This document shows, one piece after another, positions 53,332 to 61,889 of a DNA stretch of 63,281 nt. The DNA comes from Legionella impletisoli (GTDB taxonomy: Bacteria; Pseudomonadota; Gammaproteobacteria; Legionellales; Legionellaceae). The stretch is from positions 1 to 63,281 of the forward strand of contig NZ_CAAAIA010000009.1 of NCBI RefSeq assembly GCF_900639875.1, read 5' to 3'. Each line of letters begins with the position of its first letter. Positions within the stretch are counted from its first letter, which is position 1. The notes under the pieces are model-generated. The model worked only from the letters and a program-made list of their open reading frames with translations, did not search any database and was not told the origin of the DNA. Position numbers and translations under genes: made by a program.

Positions 53332-56300
53332 TTATTTGTTTCTACATTCTGGGCAGAAATTTTTGTTATTGGTTCGAGTTCTTGCCTTAATTGTGCTTTC
53401 ATAATTATGACCATTTGGACAGAACCACCAAATTCTTTTGTTGCTACCTTTAGTAACATCATTAGGTGTTAGCTTCCCATTCTTGCTTGGATGCCATTCT
53501 TTAGCGATATCAGGATATAGGTATGCAAGACAGTTTTTTGGCGTTGCTTTGTTTCCAGAGCAATAAGGGCACTTTCTACCTGATACTCTTGAATAAACTT
53601 GTGCATAATACTCATGGCCCTCGGGACATAACCACCAAACTTTTTTGTTGCTGCCTTTTGTAATATCTGTAGGTTTTAGTTCATTGTTTTTTTCTGGGTG
53701 CCACTCTTTTGCTATTTTGGGGTATAAAGTTGCTAAGCTGTTATCCTTACATACTCGGTGATTCGAGCAATAAGGGCATGCTGAGCCATATGTTCTGCTT
53801 AAAATGGTTGCCTGGTAAACATGTTTTTCAGGACATATCCACCAAATTTTTTTTCCACTACCACAGGTGATTTTATCTGGTGTTAGATCCTTATTTTTGG
53901 ATGGGTGCCATTCTTGAGCAATATTTGGATGCAAAGAGGCAAGAGAGTTCTGTTTACAAGCCTTACTCCCAAAGCAATACGGGCATCTACTCCCTTTAAC
54001 TTTATTTTTAACAATGGCCTCATAGTCATGTCCATTCTGACATTTCCACCAAACTTTTAGATGGCTGCCTCTGGTTACATTTTCAGGAGTTAATGGATGG
54101 TTTTTTTTAGGATGCCATTCTGTTACAAGGGTAGGGTATAAATGTGCTAATGAATTTTCTTTACAGACTTTTCTTCCAGAGCAATAAGGGCACTTTCTAC
54201 CGGCAAAGCGTCTAACAATAGTCGCTTCATATTCATGCTTGTTGGGGCATAACCACCATACTTTTCTATTACTACCGCTTGTAACATCTTTTGGGGTTAA
54301 GTTGCCATTTTTTGATGGGTGCCATTCTTCTGAAAGTTTCGAGGCTTGTGAAGCAAGGGAGGTTATTTTTGTCGTTTTCTTTCTTGCACAATAAGGGCAA
54401 CCTCTTCCTCGGGAACGCTTTGTAATGCTGGCTTTATAAGAGTGCTTTGATGGACAAAGCCAGTATGCCTTGAACATGCTGCCATGAGAAAAACTTTCTG
54501 GGAGAAGTGGGAAATTTTTATTATAGTCCCATTCTTTGGCAAGGTGTGGTTTTTGAAATAGAAGTGAGTCTTTGGGATGAGGCGATGGATAATAACTTAG
54601 ATATTCCCTATAAGCACTTTCATTTTGAAATTTTTCTTGGGCTATATAGTTTTTTATTTTTTCTAAAATATGATTTGGTAATTTTTTTAGTTTTTTTATC
54701 CTTAACAGCAGGGTATTAATATCCTTTTTATTTAATGATTTTTTAAGAGAAATATCATGCCTTGATATTTTCTTTAAAGGATGCTCTCTTATCCTAATTA
54801 ACTCAATTCCTTTATTTGATAATATTTCATTTTTGTTTTGATCTTTTTGTAGCTTATCGCCTCTATGGTAATATGAACCATCGTATTCTATGCCTACTTT
54901 GTATTTTGGAATGTATACATCAACTTCTTGTTTATGGAGCTTTTGGCGAGACTCTATTTCTTTAAAAATATATGAAAGCTCTGTTAAAACTCTAATTTCT
55001 GCCCTTGATGTTTGATTGGAACAATATGGGCAAGAGCTAAGTTTTAGAGTCCTGCTTTTTATCAAGGAAAAATATTCATGACCTTTAGGACATAACCACC
55101 AAACTTTTTTACCGCTTCCTTTTGTGAAATCATCAGGAGTTAATTTACCATTTTTTGAGGGGTGCCATTCTTTTGCTATATCAGGGCATACTGTTGCCAG
55201 GGAATTATCTTCACATACTTTTTTCCCTGAACAGTAAGGACAATTTGTTGGATTTGGGCAAGTCCGCCTGTTTACAGACTTCTGATATGTATGTCCATTA
55301 GCACATAGCCACCATACTCTTTTACCACTGCCGATTGTTATAGTTTGAGGCGTTAGGGATTTATTTTTAGTTGGGTGCCATTCTTTAGCTAATTCTGGTC
55401 TTAAGGTCGCCAAACTATTACTGACGTCTACTTTGTGGCCTGAGCAGTATGGGCAACCTCTCCCTATTGCCCGACTATATACCCTTGCTTCATAGTCATG
55501 ATTGTTTGGACATTTCCACCACACTATTAAAGAACTTTTTTTTGTAACGTTGTCAGGAGTTAATGGCTGATTATTTTTAGGGTGCCATTCTTTGGCAATA
55601 TCTGGCAGCAATAATGCTAGAGAGTTATCTTTGCAGGTCTTATGGCCAGAGCAGTAAGGACACCCATTTCCTTTCGCTCTTTGATTTACGCCGCAAAAAT
55701 AACTATGTCCATCTGGACACCTCCACCAGACTTCTTTTCCACTAGCTTTTGTAACATCATTTGGTGTCAATTTGCCATTTTTTGAAGGGTGCCATTCTCT
55801 GGCAATATCTGGATAAACCTGTTGTAAACAGTTATCTTGGCATAGCTTTCTCCCCGAACAATATGGGCAACCCCTACCTTGTGTTCTTTGAGCTACCGTA
55901 GATTGAAACGAGTGCTTCTTAGAGCAGCACCACCAGATTCTTTTAAAACTAGATTTAGTAACATCATTAGGAGTTAAAGAGCCGTTTTTTTCTTGATCCC
56001 ACTCTTTTGCTATTTTGGGGTATAAAGTTGCTAAACAGTTATCATGACAAACTTTTCTCCCAGCGCAATAAGGACATTTTGAATTACTTAATGTTCTATA
56101 TACAACTTTGGTTTGGTACTGGTGCCCTTTTGGACACACCCACCAAACTTTTTGATGTGACCCTTTTGTAACCTTATTTGGTGTCAATTTGCCATTTTTT
56201 GAAGGGTGCCATTCTCTGGCTATTTCAGGGTAAAGTGTTGCTATGCAGTTATCATAACAGGCAGTCTTTCCTGAACATTTTGGACAGTTATGTCCATAAG

Positions 56301-56922
56301 TTCTTTGAGCTATTGACGCTTGGTAAGAGTGGTTTTTAGGGCATAACCACCATACTTTTTTTGTACTTGCCTTTGTTACATCATTTGGAGTTAATTTGCC
56401 ATTTTTATTTGAGTGCCATTCTTTGGCTATTTCAGGGTAAAGTGTTGATAAGCAATTATCATGATAGGCTCTTTTTCCAGCACAGTAAGGACATCCAGTT
56501 CCATTAGTTCTACTTAATATTTGAGCATTGTAGGAATGTTTTTTTGGACATAACCACCAAACTTTTTTATTGCTTCCCCTAGTGATGTCGCTAGGTTTTA
56601 ACTCACCATTTTTTTTGTGATCCCATTCTTTGGCTATATCAGGACAAACAGTGGATAAGCAATTGTCTCGACAAACCTTTCTTCCAGAGCAATAAGGACA
56701 GCTAGAGGGGTATTTCTTTCTTGTTCGACTCTTAACACTTTGTTGATAAGAATGGCCTTTGGGACAAAGCCACCAATAAAGTATATTACTTCCTGATGAT
56801 ATTTTGTTTGAGATTTTATCTTTGTTTTTTGTTGGATGCCATTCTTGCGCTATTTCAGGATGCAAATGCATAAAGCTATTTGTTGTATTTTGATTCTCCC
56901 TGTTGTCCGCGGATGTCGTCAT
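53332..56922 (-). CDS. Giant zinc-ribbon repeat protein (15 DUF4379-like repeats) with central PD-(D/E)XK/Vsr-like nuclease
   Basis: 1196 residues. Fifteen repeats of about 69 residues share LYPDIAKEWHPSKNGKL, TPNDVTKGS, KKVWWLCPKGHEY and a final CPYCSG. Each has C-H-C-C zinc-ribbon ligands. Nine repeats (about 1-638) are followed by a nuclease-like domain (about 639-785: QEVDVYIPKYKVGIEYDG, SYYH, then IELIRIREHPLK), then six more repeats. The E-VDVYIP / IEYDG pattern is that of Vsr/DUF559-type PD-(D/E)XK enzymes. Large modular zinc-finger arrays joined to a nuclease suggest recognition of nucleic acid and cleavage, hence defence or a selfish nuclease; this is inference. Monocistronic, AT-rich flanks. 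Confidence 0.85.
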   Translation of the reverse strand: MTTSADNRENQNTTNSFMHLHPEIAQEWHPTKNKDKISNKISSGSNILYWWLCPKGHSYQQSVKSRTRKKYPSSCPYCSGRKVCRDNCLSTVCPDIAKEWDHKKNGELKPSDITRGSNKKVWWLCPKKHSYNAQILSRTNGTGCPYCAGKRAYHDNCLSTLYPEIAKEWHSNKNGKLTPNDVTKASTKKVWWLCPKNHSYQASIAQRTYGHNCPKCSGKTACYDNCIATLYPEIAREWHPSKNGKLTPNKVTKGSHQKVWWVCPKGHQYQTKVVYRTLSNSKCPYCAGRKVCHDNCLATLYPKIAKEWDQEKNGSLTPNDVTKSSFKRIWWCCSKKHSFQSTVAQRTQGRGCPYCSGRKLCQDNCLQQVYPDIAREWHPSKNGKLTPNDVTKASGKEVWWRCPDGHSYFCGVNQRAKGNGCPYCSGHKTCKDNSLALLLPDIAKEWHPKNNQPLTPDNVTKKSSLIVWWKCPNNHDYEARVYSRAIGRGCPYCSGHKVDVSNSLATLRPELAKEWHPTKNKSLTPQTITIGSGKRVWWLCANGHTYQKSVNRRTCPNPTNCPYCSGKKVCEDNSLATVCPDIAKEWHPSKNGKLTPDDFTKGSGKKVWWLCPKGHEYFSLIKSRTLKLSSCPYCSNQTSRAEIRVLTELSYIFKEIESRQKLHKQEVDVYIPKYKVGIEYDGSYYHRGDKLQKDQNKNEILSNKGIELIRIREHPLKKISRHDISLKKSLNKKDINTLLLRIKKLKKLPNHILEKIKNYIAQEKFQNESAYREYLSYYPSPHPKDSLLFQKPHLAKEWDYNKNFPLLPESFSHGSMFKAYWLCPSKHSYKASITKRSRGRGCPYCARKKTTKITSLASQASKLSEEWHPSKNGNLTPKDVTSGSNRKVWWLCPNKHEYEATIVRRFAGRKCPYCSGRKVCKENSLAHLYPTLVTEWHPKKNHPLTPENVTRGSHLKVWWKCQNGHDYEAIVKNKVKGSRCPYCFGSKACKQNSLASLHPNIAQEWHPSKNKDLTPDKITCGSGKKIWWICPEKHVYQATILSRTYGSACPYCSNHRVCKDNSLATLYPKIAKEWHPEKNNELKPTDITKGSNKKVWWLCPEGHEYYAQVYSRVSGRKCPYCSGNKATPKNCLAYLYPDIAKEWHPSKNGKLTPNDVTKGSNKRIWWFCPNGHNYESTIKARTRTNNKNFCPECRNK

Positions 56923-57233
56923 ATTTTGCTAACCTTAATTATTACTACAATTATAGTTAATCTTTAAGCTTTACTTATATGAGCGGGGCAGGTTGACAAG
57001 TGGTTTCTTGTTTTCGCACGGTGATTGATAATGTCACCAATATCGAGTTTGATTTGTAATGTGCCATAACAACTGACTGATCTTGTTCGGAATTGAGAAC
57101 ATACATCAGTATTCGGGCGTTCCCATTATCCTTGATATCGTCTCAATTTCTCGCCTCGTATTCTCATGTTAGCATGTGCAATAAATTTGTCATGTAATTT
57201 TGGTTTTAAAGAATTGTAAGGTATTTCTTATAG
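56923..57233. other. Intergenic stretch without a recognisable gene
   Basis: 311 bases between the zinc-ribbon nuclease gene and the FRG gene, both on the minus strand. It should hold the promoter of the nuclease gene. GC-richer short pieces inside (GAGCGGGGCAGG near 56979; TATTCGGGCGTTCCC near 57110) look unlike the AT-rich flanks and could be scraps of a lost element. No ORF of note. Confidence 0.5.
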
Positions 57234-58070
57234 TTAAAATTTTATCTTAAGGAATTTGCCTCCGCCCTCATAAGGGCTTGGAATTTGTGTTTTGCAATAT
57301 TCAACTGCACCTTCAATTGAATTGGGGTACAAATTTAACTTTGATATTTGATGTTGTTTTTCAAGTGTGTCAAGGCTCTTCCGCGGATCATTTTTCTTGA
57401 TATAAATCTTTCTAAAATAAGAGTGAGCATTTTTATCTTTAGAAATAATATCCTCAATCTTTTTATGCTGTTTTAGCCTGATGTAACAACCTTCTTGCTT
57501 TTTTTCTCTTTCATTTTGATGCGGTTGGTTATTGAAAAAAATTAAATTATCGCTTGTAATTCTTTCAAAATCCATGATGTAAAGGGCGTGCTGAGGAAAC
57601 AAATTCGCCCTGTCTTCATAAGCAAAATACAATGCAATAAGTGGATTATAAGTCCAGTCTAATAACGGGGTAGGTAACCCATAATGTCTACCTAATGCCC
57701 AAAGCTGATTTTCAGTAAAGTCATTTAATTGTTTTAAATCGTTATGTTCGATGTTTTGCAATGCACTTTTAAACGTTTCAATAATTTTATTAGTTTGTTC
57801 TTCATTCAAGAATTTATGAGTTCTTTTGAGTGTAGGAATTAATGTCCATCGAGGGTCTTGATGTCCTCTAAATATTAAGTTCTTTTGGTTTACCAATTGA
57901 TTTGATACAAGCTCAAGGAAGTCTTGCCACAGGCTTATTCTGCTAACTGGAATATTTACTCCTTCCTCAATTTGTTCATAGGTGTAGTTGTTGTCATTGA
58001 GAGATGTAAAAATGGGTAGGCTGTTTATGTCAGCATACTTTTTCATTATAAAAGGGGTATCCCTATCCAT
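57234..58070 (-). CDS. FRG-domain protein
   Basis: 278 residues, start ATG 58070 with AAGGAAAAAAG upstream. The FRG domain is clear: LIFRGHQDPRWTLIPTLKR (about 63-81) and LWALGRHYGLPTPLLDWTYNPLIALYFA (about 123-150, in pieces). FRG proteins occur in prophages and defence islands; the biochemical role is not established. Its neighbours are a zinc-ribbon nuclease and a toxin-antitoxin pair, which supports a defence context. Confidence 0.85.
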   Translation of the reverse strand: MDRDTPFIMKKYADINSLPIFTSLNDNNYTYEQIEEGVNIPVSRISLWQDFLELVSNQLVNQKNLIFRGHQDPRWTLIPTLKRTHKFLNEEQTNKIIETFKSALQNIEHNDLKQLNDFTENQLWALGRHYGLPTPLLDWTYNPLIALYFAYEDRANLFPQHALYIMDFERITSDNLIFFNNQPHQNEREKKQEGCYIRLKQHKKIEDIISKDKNAHSYFRKIYIKKNDPRKSLDTLEKQHQISKLNLYPNSIEGAVEYCKTQIPSPYEGGGKFLKIKF

Positions 58071-58104
58071 CTTTTTTCCTTGATAATTTTTTTAGCACTA
58101 ACTA

Positions 58105-58437
58105 TCAATGCGCATGATTATATGGCTCAATAGAAAGCTTAAATCCGAGTCCTTTTAAAATGGTTCCAAAATTATCCAGCCGAGGGTTGCCTTTTTCTGA
58201 CAGTATCTTATATAGATTTTGTCTATTTAGTTTGGTTGTTTTTGCAAGTTTTGTCATGCCACCTTGAGCAGAGGCAACGTTTTTCAAGGCAACCAAAAAA
58301 GCTTCCAGGTTATTGTCTTCTTGATACTCTTCTAAGGCAACTTGTAAATAACCAAAAGCTTCCTCTGGATCTTTCAATGACGCAATCAGATCACTATGGT
58401 AATCAACTGTATTGTGTAAAATTTTGTCTTTATTCAT
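58105..58437 (-). CDS. HigA-like antitoxin (addiction module HTH protein)
   Basis: 110 residues from ATG 58437, which overlaps the toxin stop by 8 bases; longer upstream frames lie inside the toxin gene. A helical N terminus (EAFGYLQVALEEYQEDNNLEAFLVALKNVASAQGGM, in pieces) and an XRE-type HTH (TKLAKTTKLNRQNLYKILSEKGNPRL) are those of the second-gene antitoxins in RelE/ParE-HigA-like modules. Binds its own promoter and the toxin. Confidence 0.88.
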   Translation of the reverse strand: MNKDKILHNTVDYHSDLIASLKDPEEAFGYLQVALEEYQEDNNLEAFLVALKNVASAQGGMTKLAKTTKLNRQNLYKILSEKGNPRLDNFGTILKGLGFKLSIEPYNHAH

Positions 58438-58771
58438 CACAGCGCTCCTGTAAATCATTCCAGTATTGTTTTGCGGTATCAATGTCTTTTTCCTGACTAC
58501 TTTTATCGCCACCGCAAAGTAAAATGATGAAATAATCATCTTGTTCGGCGAAATAAATACGATATCCTGAACCAAACGCAAACCTTAACTCTGAAACACC
58601 ATCGGATAAAATTTTATAATCACCAAGGTTTCCCAGTTCAACTCTATCCAATCTGGCACGTATTCGATGCCTGACTTTGGAATCTTTTAATCCATCAAAC
58701 CACTCTTTATAGGGAATTTTCCCTGATTTGGTTTGATAGAACCGTATCTGTTTAGGTTTTATTTCTTTCAT
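58430..58771 (-). CDS. RelE/HigB-type toxin (phage Gp49-like family)
   Basis: 113 residues. Conserved pattern of the Gp49-like addiction-module killer family: FYQTKSGKIPYKEWFDGLKD, KVRHRIRARLDRVELGNLGDYK, ELRFAFGSGYRIYFAEQDD and LLCGGDKSSQEKDI. Toxin gene first, antitoxin second, as in HigBA modules. Third toxin-antitoxin pair on this plasmid. Confidence 0.9.
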   Translation of the reverse strand: MKEIKPKQIRFYQTKSGKIPYKEWFDGLKDSKVRHRIRARLDRVELGNLGDYKILSDGVSELRFAFGSGYRIYFAEQDDYFIILLCGGDKSSQEKDIDTAKQYWNDLQERCDE

Positions 58772-58824
58772 GGTTAATTGTCGTATATAAGCGACATTTT
58801 GTCAAGTTATATACAATTCTCCTT

Positions 58825-59643
58825 TCAAATTTGTTGTAGTTTTTGCAGTTTATTTTTTATCTGGTTTGTGCTGTCAATGCTGGTTGCTCTATCAAAAATA
58901 TTTTCTTTTGATAGCGTGCTTTGCAGCAATGGTTTCGCCCATAACATAAACAAATCATCTGCTGATAACATTGATTCCAGAGATTCTTTACGCTCATCGA
59001 TCAAAATATCAATGGCGCAGGAAACAAGCCACTTCGAGGGCGTTGTTTCACCTTGTGCCATTCCCTTAATAGCCATTGGTGAGTAGCTCTTATCTTTATC
59101 GAATAAGTTAATCGCCTTTTGATGCAATTTCTCTGAGCGATTATGAACCGCTTGTAATTCTGAAAAGATAGCTTTTATTTGGTTGCTGTAATCAATTTTT
59201 TGGTAATGGGCAAGATTTGCCTTATCGAGCAACTCTAGTGCGTGCTCTTTGCTCTCACCTGAAAGCTTGGAAACCGCAATTTTCATTTGTTGGATGATAC
59301 TTGTAATCATTGAGTCAAAGATATTTAGCTCAACATCATTTTCGTGGCAAATGATTTCAATCCTCTCTAAAAGCTCCATAAACTCATAAGGCAGGCGAAA
59401 GCGAAAATCTGTTAGTGCATTGGCAGGGGAGGGCGCAAGATGATCATACACGGCCTTAACATTCTGCATAAACTGCTTTAACTCCACTTTCTGGCCAATA
59501 GAAAGCTTGTCCCACCCATCAAACCCCTCAATGTTATCAACATTAAATGAGCCATAACTGGTTTTCAAATCAGCCGACTTTACGTAGACCCTTGGCGGCC
59601 TACGTAAATTTTGTTTAACCTCAAGGCGTAATAATTTTTTCAT
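58825..59643 (-). CDS. Hypothetical protein, second gene of an orphan pair
   Basis: 272 residues, soluble, mainly helical, basic N terminus (KLLRLEVKQNLRRPPRVYVK). No motif recognised. A coiled region lies around residues 150-175 and the C terminus (LQKLQQI) is also coiled. It starts within the stop of the preceding gene (ATGA), so the two are made together. Position in the predicted leading region and absence of known domains make it an interesting unknown. Confidence 0.65.
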   Translation of the reverse strand: MKKLLRLEVKQNLRRPPRVYVKSADLKTSYGSFNVDNIEGFDGWDKLSIGQKVELKQFMQNVKAVYDHLAPSPANALTDFRFRLPYEFMELLERIEIICHENDVELNIFDSMITSIIQQMKIAVSKLSGESKEHALELLDKANLAHYQKIDYSNQIKAIFSELQAVHNRSEKLHQKAINLFDKDKSYSPMAIKGMAQGETTPSKWLVSCAIDILIDERKESLESMLSADDLFMLWAKPLLQSTLSKENIFDRATSIDSTNQIKNKLQKLQQI

Positions 59644-60470
59644 TTTTTTCTCTCCAATAAAATTAATTCAGGTTCTGGTTGGTAAAGGCAGGCTATATTT
59701 CTTGCCTCAGATACTCTGGTCATAGTGATGTTGGTTTTTAAGTCGATATAATATTTTTTGCCGGATTGTTTGTATTCATTGGCGGCACGAAAAGCAAAAA
59801 TAGGGGTATTAATAAATCCACCAATCAAGTGATAGCGCATTCTTGGGGTAATGGCTTTATCATCGGATTTTGTTGCCTCAAAGTATTTTTTTAATAGGTG
59901 ATATTCATCAAGTTTATAAAGGTGGCTCGTTTTGCCATACCTTTCGCCTTGATATCGCAAATAATAATTAACCCCTGAAATATTTAGCTTTCTTGCGATG
60001 GTTAACTTGTTTCCATAATAAGCCTGCCTCCTGGTGAAATAAGGCTTAAAATCACGAAGAACAGGCATTTTTTCTTCTTGCCCATACAAATAGACCAGGT
60101 TATTTACTTTCGCATCGAGGCAGGCTTTATTTTGTCGTGCAGTTGATAATTTTTCTTTGATTGCATCTAGTGTTTTGCTTATGGCATCTAAACCTTGATT
60201 TTTAAGTGTGGGGATGTCGTGCAAAGGTATTTCTATTTCATAACTTAATGCCTCAAGCTGTCTTAAAGCCTTACAAAGACTTGGGTAATAAATAAGGGTA
60301 TCCAGTTCAAGATGAATGCCGATAGGCTCTTTAAGTGTTAAATATTCAGAATATGAGTATTTAATGTCTTTGTTTCTAATGCTTATCTGCGGCCTTCTTA
60401 TCACATCAAATAAATCGTTGCAGGATAAGGGAAGTTCTAGCGGTGGATTTGATTGTTGTATTTGAATCAC
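59640..60470 (-). CDS. Hypothetical basic protein, first gene of an orphan pair
   Basis: 276 residues from a GTG at 60470 preceded by GGAG with a 7-base spacer. A longer frame upstream runs through the divergent promoter region and is less likely. Visible features are a helical middle (ISKTLDAIKEKLSTARQNKACLDAKVN, in pieces) and a basic, aromatic C-terminal part (RRQAYYGNKLTIARKLNISGVNYYLRYQGERYG, in pieces) that could bind nucleic acid. No family recognised. Promoter TTGACA-17-TATTCT at 60542-60514. Confidence 0.62.
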   Translation of the reverse strand: MIQIQQSNPPLELPLSCNDLFDVIRRPQISIRNKDIKYSYSEYLTLKEPIGIHLELDTLIYYPSLCKALRQLEALSYEIEIPLHDIPTLKNQGLDAISKTLDAIKEKLSTARQNKACLDAKVNNLVYLYGQEEKMPVLRDFKPYFTRRQAYYGNKLTIARKLNISGVNYYLRYQGERYGKTSHLYKLDEYHLLKKYFEATKSDDKAITPRMRYHLIGGFINTPIFAFRAANEYKQSGKKYYIDLKTNITMTRVSEARNIACLYQPEPELILLERKK

Positions 60471-60513
60471 TATTATTCTCCGGTTTTCTTTTATTGTCCG
60501 ATTGACCACTTTT

Positions 60514-60542
60514 AGAATATCAAAACGGGGGAATAGTGTCAA
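60514..60542 (-). promoter_or_regulatory. Promoter of the orphan pair (minus strand)
   Basis: Read on the minus strand: TTGACA (60542-60537), 17-base spacer, TATTCT (60519-60514). It stands back to back with the first promoter-leader cassette of the plus-strand genes; the GTCAA of its -35 also pairs with the TTGAC of that cassette. Confidence 0.65.
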
Positions 60543-60586
60543 CTTAAAAGATAGATAAAAAACATCGAAAAAATAGACGTTTTTTA

Positions 60587-60662
60587 TTGACATAATTGTC
60601 ATGCTTTGTCACAATGGACTTGTTCAATTGGGAACATAATAGAAAACATAAGGATTAAAATC
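60587..60662 (+). promoter_or_regulatory. Promoter-leader cassette 1
   Basis: TTGACA (60587-60592), 17 bases, CACAAT (60610-60615), then the box TGTTC-AATTGG-GAACA (60621-60636) and the leader ACATAATAGAAAACATAAGGA ending in the Shine-Dalgarno before ATG 60663. Upstream AAATAGACGTTTTTTATTGACA is shared with cassettes 2 and 3. Any coding frame extended into this leader is an artefact. Confidence 0.75.
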
Positions 60663-61148
60663 ATGAACCAATACGATGCACTAAAAATTCTTGGCCTTTC
60701 TGGCCAGATTTCACAAAACGATATCAAATCAGCTTATAAAAAAGCTTGCGCAAAATTCCATCCTGATAGAAACCCTGCTGGCCTTGAAATCATGAAAATG
60801 GTTAATGTCGCCTATGATGTTTTAAAAAACTATGACGGAAAGGCAAGTGTATCAAGCAATGCAGCCAAATACGGTGATGAAATGGCAGACGCTTTAAATC
60901 AAATCAGCGGTCTTGGCCTAAAAATTGAGATATGCGGCTCTTGGGTTTGGGTTAGAGGCAACACGAAAGCGCACAAAGAAATACTAAAACAAGCAGGATT
61001 TAAATGGGCACCTAAAAAGGCGTGCTGGTATTTTAGACCATCTGATGTAAAGCGTTCTCGTTCGTTGGGTAACTACTCCATGAGTGCAATTCGGGAGAAA
61101 TATGGAAGCGTCCATTTTTCAGGGCAAGGGCAGCAATGTTTAAATTAA
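60663..61148 (+). CDS. J-domain protein with C-terminal plasmid domain
   Basis: 161 residues. An N-terminal J domain (residues about 3-60) has the HPD motif (CAKFHPDRNPAG), so it should stimulate a DnaK-type ATPase. After a linker, a compact C-terminal domain (GLGLKIEICGSWVWVRGNTKAHKEILKQAGFKWAPKKACWYFR, about 95-138, in pieces) follows, a module I associate with plasmid and phage proteins. No zinc-finger or Gly/Phe region, so not a general DnaJ. Driven by cassette 1 and ended by the hairpin at 61162. Possibly recruits the host chaperone during plasmid establishment; inference. Confidence 0.85.
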   Translation: MNQYDALKILGLSGQISQNDIKSAYKKACAKFHPDRNPAGLEIMKMVNVAYDVLKNYDGKASVSSNAAKYGDEMADALNQISGLGLKIEICGSWVWVRGNTKAHKEILKQAGFKWAPKKACWYFRPSDVKRSRSLGNYSMSAIREKYGSVHFSGQGQQCLN

Positions 61149-61161
61149 ATTAAATTAATTT

Positions 61162-61187
61162 AAGGCCACCTGAAAAGGTGGCCTTTT
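61162..61187 (+). terminator. Rho-independent terminator after the J-domain gene
   Basis: Perfect 10-bp stem AAGGCCACCT/AGGTGGCCTT with a GAAA loop, followed by TT and AT-rich sequence, 13 bases after the stop codon. It is nearly symmetrical but no gene converges on it here. Confidence 0.85.
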
Positions 61188-61219
61188 AGCTTACAGTTAA
61201 AACATCAGGAGTATTTACA

Positions 61220-61417
61220 ATGACACATTCGAATAAATATATTGTTTCAGATGAACAGGGTAACTATGTGTACTATACAGATCACTATCATGAGGCTTTA
61301 GGGTTACTATCCCAATATAATAAAGATTTGGTTAAGCATGGCATTAACGGAAGTGCTGCTATTTTAAAGCGTAAAATAGATGGCAATGGTAGGTGTCATT
61401 ATGAACTGTATTATTGA
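61220..61417 (+). CDS. Small hypothetical protein
   Basis: 65 residues, soluble, rich in Tyr and His (YIVSDEQGNYVYYTDHYHEALGLL). ATG 61220 is preceded by AGGAG. No family recognised. It has no cassette of its own and lies 32 bases after the terminator, so it depends on read-through or a weak promoter. Confidence 0.6.
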   Translation: MTHSNKYIVSDEQGNYVYYTDHYHEALGLLSQYNKDLVKHGINGSAAILKRKIDGNGRCHYELYY

Positions 61418-61505
61418 ACCTGCTATTGGTCTTACCCCCATTTTAAAAGCATCAGTATGTTTATAATTACACATAAAAAAACGTCAATTAAATAGATGTT
61501 TTTTG

Positions 61506-61579
61506 TTGACAAAGATGCAGCCTTTTAATATACTGGAATTGTTCACTTGGAACATAAAACAAAACATAAGGAGTTAAAA
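61506..61579 (+). promoter_or_regulatory. Promoter-leader cassette 2
   Basis: TTGACA (61506-61511), 17 bases, TATACT (61529-61534), box TGTTC-ACTTG-GAACA (61540-61554) and leader ACATAAAACAAAACATAAGGA before ATG 61580. The upstream part AAATAGATGTTTTTTGTTGACA repeats the other two cassettes. Strongest promoter match of the three. Confidence 0.78.
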
Positions 61580-61882
61580 ATGAGTAATCACAATATCAAA
61601 GTCGGCACCATCTTTTATGCCTGCTGGGGATATGAGCAAACCAATATTAATTTTTATGAAGTTATTGAATTGGTAGGCAAGTGCACCTTAGTCCTTCAAG
61701 AGTTAAAGCAAACCCGAACCCCTTGTAGCTACCTTAGTGGTAATACCAAACCTGTTCCATCAAGTTATATTGGGAGTCCCTTTAGAAAGCGAATTAATCG
61801 CGATGGCTTGGTAAAAATATCATCATGTGAATTAGGCACGATCTGGGATGGTAGAACCTTGAGTTATTCGCAATACGCTTAA
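61580..61882 (+). CDS. Small hypothetical protein driven by cassette 2
   Basis: 100 residues from ATG 61580; an upstream frame would start inside the conserved leader and is rejected. Soluble, beta-rich sequence with IKVGTIFYACWGYEQTNINFYEVIELVGK and a basic C-terminal part. Three or four cysteines, no obvious metal site. No family recognised. Ended by a strong hairpin at 61890-61922. Confidence 0.7.
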   Translation: MSNHNIKVGTIFYACWGYEQTNINFYEVIELVGKCTLVLQELKQTRTPCSYLSGNTKPVPSSYIGSPFRKRINRDGLVKISSCELGTIWDGRTLSYSQYA

Positions 61883-61889
61883 CTTATTC

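Noticed and set aside
53332-56922. Regular repeats of about 207 bases, CRISPR- or satellite-like at first sight
   Set aside because: They are in-frame protein repeats with varied codons, far too long for CRISPR repeats, with no spacers.
58438-58581. Longer HigA-like antitoxin starting inside the toxin gene
   Set aside because: Extension lies wholly in toxin coding sequence; the ATG at 58437 overlapping the toxin stop is the usual arrangement.
61547-61579. N-terminal extensions of the 60663, 61580 and 62284 genes into their leaders
   Set aside because: The extensions translate the conserved operator and leader (giving repeated EHKTKHK-like sequence), and each has AAGGA before the later ATG.
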